64,000 bases of DNA from Zygnema cylindricum (taxonomy: Eukaryota; Streptophyta; Zygnematophyceae; Zygnematales; Zygnemataceae): assembly GCA_037447655.1 (NCBI GenBank), contig JBBHKE010002596.1, forward strand, positions 62,001 to 126,000, read 5' to 3'. Shown piece by piece: positions 57,265 through 64,000 of this stretch (its first letter is position 1; each line of letters starts with the position of its first letter). The notes under the pieces were generated by a model. It saw only the letters and a program-made list of their open reading frames with translations, was not told the DNA's origin and ran no database searches. A program made the translations under genes and the position numbers.

Positions 57265-58740
57265 TGGAAGCGATATGATGCTTTGGCACAAGAGGTTGGG
57301 GCATGTGCATCTAGATAGATTAAAGAAAATGAAGATAGAATGAATATTCGATGGAATTGAATTTGGAGATGATGAGAACTCAGATGATTGTAGTGGATCT
57401 GCCCAAGGGAAGATTCATAGACTCCCATTCCCAAAGGCATCCACATTTAGAAGAGAGAGAGTATTAGATCTAGTTCACACTGATATTTGGGGACCAGCTA
57501 TGTATGCTTCACATGGGGGGAAAAGATGAATGCTAACCATGGTTAAAAACTGGGTGAAAGTAGGCCAATACAATATGCCTATTGCATGCAAAACATACAA
57601 TATGACCTTAAGACCCATATTGTATTCGGACCTATTTGGACCAATTAAAACATTCAGACCAAAAATATTTATTTAAACTTTCAGATTCGGACGATCGGAC
57701 GGTCGCTGATCAAAGTAGTGATCTAAGAAGATCACATGAAAAACCCATAACACAACTTACGCTAAAGTCGGCGACCAAAGGCCTACCATAAAACGCCTAC
57801 TTTTGAACTATGGTGCTAACCATTACAGATGATTGGTCTAGATACACTAAGCTAAACTTTCTTAGACATAAGTCAAAGCTACTAAGATGTTTCAAATAAT
57901 ACAAAGTATGGAGTGAAAAATTACGTGAGACCTCAATAAAAGAGATAAAAAGTGATAAAGGGAAAGTATACTCATCAAAGAAATTGAAGAATTTCTTATA
58001 GAAAAAAGAATCCATTATGAGAAAATTGTTCCTTAAAATCCGAAACAGAATGGAGTAGCATAAAGAGTAAATAGAACTTTAGGAGATATGTCTAGAAGTA
58101 TGCTAATTGATAAAAGGATAAGATTGCAATTTTGGGCAGAGTTTATGAACTATGCTAAATTCATCAAAAGTAGAGTCATAATTTCAGCAAATAAAGAGGA
58201 AACTCTGTATGAGAGGTGGACGGGAAGAAAACCAGATTTGTCTAGTTTGAGTGTTCGGAAGTCAAGTCTACAGTTTTGGATTTTGATAAGACTAAATGGA
58301 AGTTAAAGGGAAGAGGGAAACCAAGATATCTTGTAGAATATGATGAGAGCACAAAAGGATACCGAGTGTATGTCTTGAAAAAGAGAGATATCATTTTGGT
58401 AAAACACATAATGGTGATGAATGAAGTAAAGTCTATTGGTCCATTCAAATATAACAAAGAAGTCAAAATCAGATTTGAATCGGGTCAGTATTATGACTTT
58501 GACTTTGGAAATGATCAGAAAGAAGACGGGGAGAAGGAAAAATCTGCAGATGTACCAAAGGAGAAGGACGAAAAGAAAACAACCGAGGTAACACCACAAT
58601 TCGAAGTGGAAATCGACGAGGAACTTAATCTAACACCGAAATTGGAAGATAGGGTAGATGAATATCTTCCTAAACGAAACTCTAGGATGCCTTTCATACC
58701 GCGTAGTAAACAACTTCAAAAAAGAGAAGTAAATAACTAA
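57265..58740 (+). pseudogene. Copia integrase remnant, split by a 273-bp insertion
   Basis: LWHKRLGHVHLDRLKKMK at about 57276-57329 is the GAG-pre-integrase zinc motif. LDLVHTDIWGP at about 57464 begins the catalytic core (first Asp). After the insertion, ITDDWSRYTKL at about 57822 gives the second conserved block. Then a PKQNGVA-type block with NRTLGDMSRSMLIDKR at about 58068-58120 and WTGRKPDLSSL follow. 58276-58740 is an open linker with the YDESTKGYRVYVLKKRD block that follows integrase in copia. Several stops are present. Confidence 0.85.
57541..57813. mobile_element. 273-bp inserted element in integrase, 10-bp target duplication
   Basis: Flanked by TGCTAACCAT at 57531-57540 and 57814-57823. 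Excising it restores the integrase frame across the site. A 9-11-bp duplication is typical of Mutator-like elements, but I see no clear long TIR. A second copy, inverted and truncated, is at 40507-40897. Confidence 0.8.
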
Positions 58741-60450
58741 CTCACAAAGATGTCTCACCCAAAAGAACCTCAGACATACTTAAAGGCCATAAATACTCTA
58801 GAAAGCAGCCGGTGGACCATTGCTATAAATGAAAAAATGGCGTCTAAAATGGAAGCTAATACATAGGAGTTGGTAGATTGTCCACCGAACAAAAAACCGA
58901 TTGGATGTAAGTGGGTTTTTTAAGCTTAAACTAAACCCAGATAATACCATTGGAAGATACAAGGCTAGGTTTGTAATTCTGTGACCTCTGTTGGTACACA
59001 TAATGTCCAGCTTATGTGAAGCCTCTAGGATAATATTTGCATTTTTGACTTTGTCATAGAATAAGTCCCACCCTAGGACGCCAAAAACTATGACCGACTT
59101 CACATTTGTGTAGCCTGGAATCTTTTGAGTACGCAACAAATAGAATCACTTAAATTGCTTCCTTGAGCATTAAGTTATGGATGACCAAAGTTGGCCTATA
59201 AATACAAGTGCTCTCTGGGAGAGAGACTGAAAACCTAAAAATATTCTAAGTCCTAAACCCTATTTCTAAACCTACTGCTAGTGTACCTAGCCAATAAAAA
59301 TACTGTAAAGTACAAGAAGGTACAGGTACCGCTGCACTTTTTATACGACCATAGTAGTGCATGGCCGTTGCGCTGACGCGTGTCAGTTCAAGAGCCGTAG
59401 TTGCTCCTCCCGCGATATCCGCTGTCCAACCATGTATTTCCACGTGTCATCCGCTGACATCTACTCCGTAAATTGCCAAAATACCACTCCCGCATTCCGG
59501 CTCATTTGTGAGCCGTTCGATCTGATCCGGACATTCGATTTCGTTCGTCGAAATTGAATGTCATTTCGTAATTTCCGTGCGATCCGGATTTCTTGCGCTC
59601 CTACACATTTCTATGTTTTGTTTGTCTTGTAACTAGTTAAATGAAATACATTGTGCGATATTTTTTTACTTAAATATCATACCATATACATGTATCGTTC
59701 TCTACAAGACCTACCGGATAGACAGACGGCTAATCCGTACGGTGGTCATCCTCAAGTCACAAGTTCAAATCCCACTAGTGACCGCCTATATTTTGCATAG
59801 AACTGCTCTATTCATCTGCTTGTCTCCTTGGCTACAAGGAGCAGCCATGGCTGCATGGAAGTCCTCAATGACTAAGACAAGTATGAGGGTTGTAATAAGA
59901 CCAAAAGAGTAAGACTTTAAAATGCCTTTTTCAAAGGTTATACTCAGAAAGAAAGAATAGACTATGAGGAAACGTTTACACATGTAGTCAGATTTCCCTC
60001 TGTCAGAATCCTCTTAAGTTTAGCCACAACCGAGGATATGGAAATACATCAAATGGACATTAAAACTGATTTCTTTTACGAAGAGTTTGGATAAGAGATA
60101 TACATGAGGCAACCAAAAGGATTCGTGGAAAGTGGAGAAGGAAGCAATGATGCAAACTGATAAAATCACTTTATGGCCTTAAAGAAGCCTCGCGACAATG
60201 GAACATAAAATTAGACAAATTTCTAACCGGTTGGGATACATCATAATAACTTCAGATCACTCCACATATCTATTTGAGGATGAAAATGGAGTGATATTTA
60301 TTACTATTTATATTGATGATTTGTTAGTTTTAAGCAAATCCATAGATAAGATTAATAAACTCAAACAACACGAGAATTGCCTTGACATGAAGATATCGGC
60401 AAAATACATTTTGGGGATTCAAATGAGACTGATGAGGGAATAAGATTAAG
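58741..60450 (+). pseudogene. Copia reverse transcriptase remnant, split by a solo LTR
   Basis: The N-terminal RT block (RWTIAINEKM, then ELVDCPPNKKPIGCKWVF and GRYKAR) lies at 58813-58970. After the LTR, GYTQKERIDYEETF, EIHQMDIKTDFF and YMRQPKGFV lie at 59936-60130; LIKSLYGLKEASRQW near 60158-60202; and the catalytic box IYIDDLLVLSKS (copia Y-x-D-D) at about 60309-60344. ISAKYILGIQM follows. Frameshifts occur, including a stop in EEFG*. Confidence 0.85.
58972..59934 (-). mobile_element. Solo copia LTR inside the RT domain, 963 bp
   Basis: In plus orientation it runs TGTAATTCTGTGACC...GCCTTTTTCAA, the same termini as 51477-52581. The flanks AGGTT (58967-58971) and AGGTT (59935-59939) form a possible 5-bp duplication; the extreme LTR end lacks the last two bases of the usual TG. 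The antisense TATA box (GGCCTATAAATACA) is at about 59192. A tRNA-like segment with the B box AGTTCAAATCC is at 59762-59772. Confidence 0.8.
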
Positions 60451-60478
60451 ACTCACTCAAAAAAACACTATCGGTAAT

Positions 60479-61284
60479 ATGCTATACAAGTTTCAAATGG
60501 AGAAAGCAAATAGGTGTATCACTCTTATGGATATGAAGAAAGTATCGGAGGGGAGTAAAAAGGGAGGGATATTGATTTTGAATGATGAGATGGATGAGGA
60601 GGAAAAGAGGTTTATGAAAAGAATTCCTTATCGGCAAATTGTAGGCAATTTAATTTACTTTATGAATTGTACACGTCCGAACATAGCAACAGTTGTGGGT
60701 GTTCTCAGTAGAAGTCTAAATGAACCTAGAAAAAAACATTGGGAAGCAGCCAAAAGAGTGATGAGATATTTGATGGGAATTATTGTTGCATTTGGGAGGG
60801 GAGGACACCGACATCACCACTTGGAGTGATGCCAGTTATGGAGATATGCTTTTAAGACAATATACAACTAGATATGTGTTGCAAATTGGATCCGGTGCAT
60901 GTTGTTGGAGTCGTAAACAGCAGAAAGAAGTTGCTCACTCCACCATGGAGGCTGAGTACATGGCTTCCTATGCTGCCACCAAAGATTTAATGTGGGTAAA
61001 ATCTCTACTCGAAGAGCTTGGGTTCATATAAAATCTGGGACTCAAAATGTCTTTTGTGATAATCAAGTTGCCATCTCTGTCGCAGCTAATCCAAAACACC
61101 ATTTCAAAACTAAACATATGGATATAAGAATAGGCTTTGTCAAAGAGAAAGTTAAAAATAAAATAATTAAATTGGTTCATTAAAGTGATAAATATATGAT
61201 TGCAGACATGATGACAAAACCAGTGCCTTCCCCTAAGTTGATTTATTGCAGAGAAAATTGTGGACTTAAATTCAAAGTTGACTA
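60479..61284 (+). pseudogene. Copia RT C-terminus and RNase H remnant
   Basis: IPYRQIVGNLIYFMNCTRPNIA at about 60622-60687 and HWEAAKRVMRYLMG at about 60738 are the copia RT thumb/connection blocks. The RNase H part starts at TWSDASYGD (about 60816) and contains SRKQQKEVAHSTMEAEYMA (about 60909-60965) and DNQVAISVAANPKHHFKTKHMDI (about 61058-61125). A DMMTKP block lies near 61207. Three reading frames are used in turn, so at least two single-base shifts are present. The internal stops are few compared with the 5' half. Confidence 0.85.
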
Positions 61285-61300
61285 AGAATTAAGGGGAGTG

Positions 61301-62202
61301 TTGAAAAGAAGTGATTAATTTTCACTTCTTCATTTAGTCCCTAGAGAGAAGAGAGAGAGAGAGAGAGAGAGTCAACATGGCTGCCCCCATAGTCAAAAAG
61401 AAACACGAAGACAAACAAAAAAACCGATCAATTACCAAAATGTTGCCCTGTACCGGATTTGAACCTAAGTTTACAAGAGCTATATACACATACGCATTAT
61501 CCATTAAAACGTTGGCAAAACGATACACGTATGTTGTTTGATATTTATTTAACAAGTTACGCAACATCACTTTCACTTAAACAAACCAAATTGACGAAAC
61601 GACACATATAGACAACGGCGCTCGCCGACGCGAATCCAACCGTGTAAAATATATGATCGAATGGACGTCGTCTTTGCCGCCAAACCAAATTGATTATTTG
61701 GCGGCTTTCGGACATAGCGGCGAGCTGTGCCACGTGGTGCCACATCATTGGACTCTGGAAAAGATGGGAGGAAGAACGATGACTCCCAAGCTGACAAGTG
61801 TCAACCAGAAAGCCATGTTGTACAATGGACGTAAAAGAAGTACAATCGGCCAATGTACCTTCTTGTAATATACACTCTTTTGATTGGTCTAGGGTACAGT
61901 ATTAGGTAGCTGTGAGTAGGAGTTTAGGGACTTAACGTGTACGAGGCGCCTCTCTCCAGGTGACCTTTTGTATATATAGGCCATCTTTCGCCAATCATAA
62001 CTTAATGCTCAAGGGAGCAAATTCAGTGATTTTTTTTGTGTTTGATTCAAGGGAGTCTTGTACTTACAGGGGTGAGGGTGGTTAGAATACTTGTGTTCCT
62101 GTGCGACACTTATTTAGAGGGAAAGTGGAAGGGGCAAATATTATCCTAGAGGCTTTACATAGGCTGCTCATACTGTGGGTCAATGGAGACCACAAAAATG
62201 CA
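61301..62202 (+). repeat. 3' LTR (subfamily B)
   Basis: Starts TGTTGAAAAGAAG just after the polypurine tract and ends near CACAAAAATGCA, matching the ends of the two solo LTRs. It contains a (GA)n run at 61343-61370, a TATA box TTGTATATATAGGCC at about 61969, and on the minus strand a tRNA-like segment with perfect B box GGTTCAAATCC at 61455-61465. Confidence 0.8.
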
Positions 62203-62640
62203 ACGGATTTGAAAGCGACGAAAAAAACTTTGACGTAGGATATCTCTTTGACGACTCTTTTCCTTCGTGGAAAGAAATTTGTGTACAAAACATAATGGCA
62301 AACGATAAAGTACAAATTTTCACTTTGAAAATGATTTCGAAACGGTTCGTACAACGAATTGACTATAACGTACAAATTGTCATTTGCGTATTGCTGTTAT
62401 ATATTTAAATATGCGTTCGTCCGTTACGCCGTTTAGATTTTGTGCTATTCGAATCTTTTAATATTACCGGTCATGTGAACAAGATCCTACGTAGTTCCAA
62501 TAGCAATCCAACACGTTTGCAATTGGTGCCTCGCTGACACAACCTGATGGAAAAGTGATACAAATATTACTGCCACTAAATGTCTCCGTACGATTACTGG
62601 AAATGCCTGATGGAGGTTCACCCTTATCTGTATGAATGAA
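62203..62640. repeat. Old dispersed repeat, copy 3 (right side)
   Basis: Aligns with about 165-460: CTTCGTGGAAAG, then ATATTAAA-like, AACCTGATGGAA, ATATTACTGC and TGTAcGATTA. The homologous left-end copy lies 62 kb away in the same orientation. Confidence 0.5.
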
Positions 62641-63503
62641 AAAAATTTAAGATTTGTAGAAAAATATTAAATTCTAACATCTTCACGTGCGTACTTTATC
62701 AATTTTCGAATTGCGCCACTATGTTTTAGTCCTTTCCGCGAAAGTTAATAGATGTAAAAAATAGCGTCGCAGGATATCCTCCGACAAATATTTTTTCGTC
62801 GGTTTATTGGGATTTTAATCCACCCTGTACAAAGGCACATGGCATTTGCCATTTGTTTAGTTACCACTGCCCGTCAACCGTGGATCATATCTTTGATTTA
62901 CAAGTGTACCAATCGTGCACGTCCAGGCTGTGGCTAGTCTGCCCCTTTGAAAACAGTGGGACACATTAGCCAATCACGGGATAGAATGAGCCAGGAGGTT
63001 GCAATCAGGTATCCAAATCCGTACCCAATCTGTACCTGGGCTTGCCAGATTCGACCGGGTGATTAAAAAAAAAATTGAGTATGGCTAGATTCGGATACTT
63101 GATTGCGACCTCTGAAATGAGCATTTGCTTCGAAAACAATGAATCGCACGGTCGACGTTGTCACCCAAAATTTTGGAGAATCTTGCCAAATTTAGAGTAA
63201 AAATGTAACAAAGAAAAAAAAAGGTTGTACCGCCCTGGATAAAAATGTACCTTTTCCAGTAAACAACCTCACTTTTCGCTTGATGGAGGTTCACCCCAAC
63301 GGTGGAATTCCATTAGAGGAAAAGTGGGGATGTTTAATGAATGCCGTACGTTTTAGTACGAATTCGTACCATTTTCTTTTGTTTTGTGAGACGAAACATG
63401 TTTATCGGATACCTGTTAGGATGCTCCAATAATATAGGCGTAAGTTTTTACCGTTTGGATGTTTCACTTTTTTAGATCCTCGATTGCAAATCGCGCAAGT
63501 CAT
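62641..63503. other. Interval without a recognised gene
   Basis: Short ORFs only. The phrase TGATGGAGGTTCACCC occurs at about 62608 and again at 63281, suggesting an old duplication or element ends; I could not match a second copy. Confidence 0.35.
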
Positions 63504-63552
63504 CCAGTGTGAAGAAACAACTCTCCTCGCGAGGAGAGTTGTTTCACACTGG
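63504..63552. repeat. 49-bp near-perfect palindrome with no loop
   Basis: CCAGTGTGAA(GAA)ACAACTCTCCTCG followed directly by CGAGGAGAGTTGTTTCACACTGG. The only difference between the arms is a three-base bulge in the left arm. The centre is TCGCGA. Confidence 0.85.
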
Positions 63553-63570
63553 TCGTGTTACGTGAAAAAA

Positions 63571-63650
63571 AAAATATATATATATATGGATATGTGTCTA
63601 TATATATATATATATGTCTATATATATACACACAAATATCTACGACCAAC
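63571..63650. repeat. (TA)n-rich microsatellite
   Basis: Three runs of alternating TA separated by GGATATGTGTC and TGTC, 20 bases after the palindrome at 63504-63552. Confidence 0.85.
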
Positions 63651-64000
63651 ACTTGATCACAGGCCTACACGTCGTACACATGTATTACACACGTCGTACA
63701 GACCATTTGCCTCCTACCACGTGCCTCCTGCCACGCTGTATTCAGGTCCACCGAAAGTTTTTTCGCACACTCCTTTTTACATCCACCGACCTTCAAAGTT
63801 TCCCGCGCCTTTTTGCCATTCAGTTTCGAAATTTTGATTTCCATTTTCAAAGCTAAAAAACGGTCGCTAACTTTTTGTTACAAATCATCAGTACGGATAT
63901 TACGTTCAGATTTTCGTTTGATTTTTTCTTTAACATTTTTGAATCTGAACTCTAACCTACGTGGCACCATTCATGATTGCGTAAGGTTGTTTACTGGCCG

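Larger units (their letters stand above)
54393..62202 (+). mobile_element. Decayed, chimeric or mosaic Ty1/copia retrotransposon with nested insertions
   Basis: Order: LTR (from 54393, TGTTGAAATG), gag zinc knuckle, protease, GAG-pre-integrase, integrase, RT, RNase H, then a polypurine tract (ATTAAGGGGAG) and a 3' LTR at 61301-62202. Nested within are an LTR of another family (54635-55485), a 273-bp element (57541-57813) and a solo LTR (58972-59934). The outer LTRs differ in their first ~200 bp, and the outer flanks do not match as a duplication. The 5' LTR matches 18999-20043, while the 3' LTR resembles the two solo LTRs. Confidence 0.8.

Noticed and set aside
61443-61515. Functional tRNA gene
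   Set aside because: The B box is good, but the acceptor and T stems do not pair fully and the segment lies within an LTR; reported only as tRNA-like.
1-64000. A new multi-gene defence or metabolic system
   Set aside because: The genes are unrelated single loci separated by mobile DNA; no cluster or shared pathway can be supported.

Overview
The window is AT-rich nuclear DNA from a eukaryote of the green-plant (Viridiplantae) lineage, most likely a streptophyte. The evidence is GT-AG spliced genes with many small exons, a cytosolic ribosomal protein S6 that reads like plant eS6, two proteins typical of chloroplasts (a CPBP/CAAX-type protease and an alpha/beta-hydrolase of the chlorophyll-dephytylase/pheophytinase type), Ty1/copia retrotransposons, and dense small DNA transposons. 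I cannot name the species. There is no sign of bacterial gene organisation.

Four gene loci are supported. (1) 7715-13155 (+): a seven-exon CPBP intramembrane metalloprotease with all three ABI/CPBP motifs and a probable chloroplast transit peptide. (2) 22031-25638 (+): a complete seven-exon RPS6, 250 aa. (3) 40996-43128 (+): the last six exons of an alpha/beta-hydrolase whose 5' exons are not visible; transposon copies occupy the upstream DNA. (4) 46207-47176 (-): a two-exon gene for a small, probably mitochondrial, membrane protein that I do not recognise. The genes look like independent loci and do not form a pathway.

The rest is mostly mobile DNA in nested layers. The most abundant are MITE-like elements (200-950 bp) with terminal inverted repeats TACACCG(C/T)GAATCG...CGATTCGCGGTGTA flanked by TA. 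Six lie end to end from 15211 to 18043 together with a related copy at 14644. Others lie next to or inside gene introns (12465, 42572) and 27 bp upstream of the protease start (7687). A second group, with TIR GGGTGCGTCCCCATG and TAA target duplications, looks PIF/Harbinger-like; one copy (2700-3691) has split a first-group MITE.

The LTR elements are: a truncated copia with gag only (18999-about 21530); a gag-only, pol-less element with two ~1-kb LTRs and gag starting inside the LTR (31110-36020, minus strand); a short LTR pair with no coding capacity (48318-50157); two solo LTRs (51477-52581 and 58972-59934); and a long, decayed copia with gag, protease, integrase, RT and RNase H remnants (about 54393-62202). 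That last element has been hit by a 273-bp element, a solo LTR and an LTR of another family. An older repeat is shared by the left end, 4080-5240 and the right end of the window.

The most interesting signals are the end-to-end MITE array with fixed CTG/CAG spacers and a 949-bp fold-back unit, the tandemly copied splice donor in the protease gene, gag translation starting within the LTR of a pol-less element, and tRNA-like B-box segments carried antisense in several copia LTRs.
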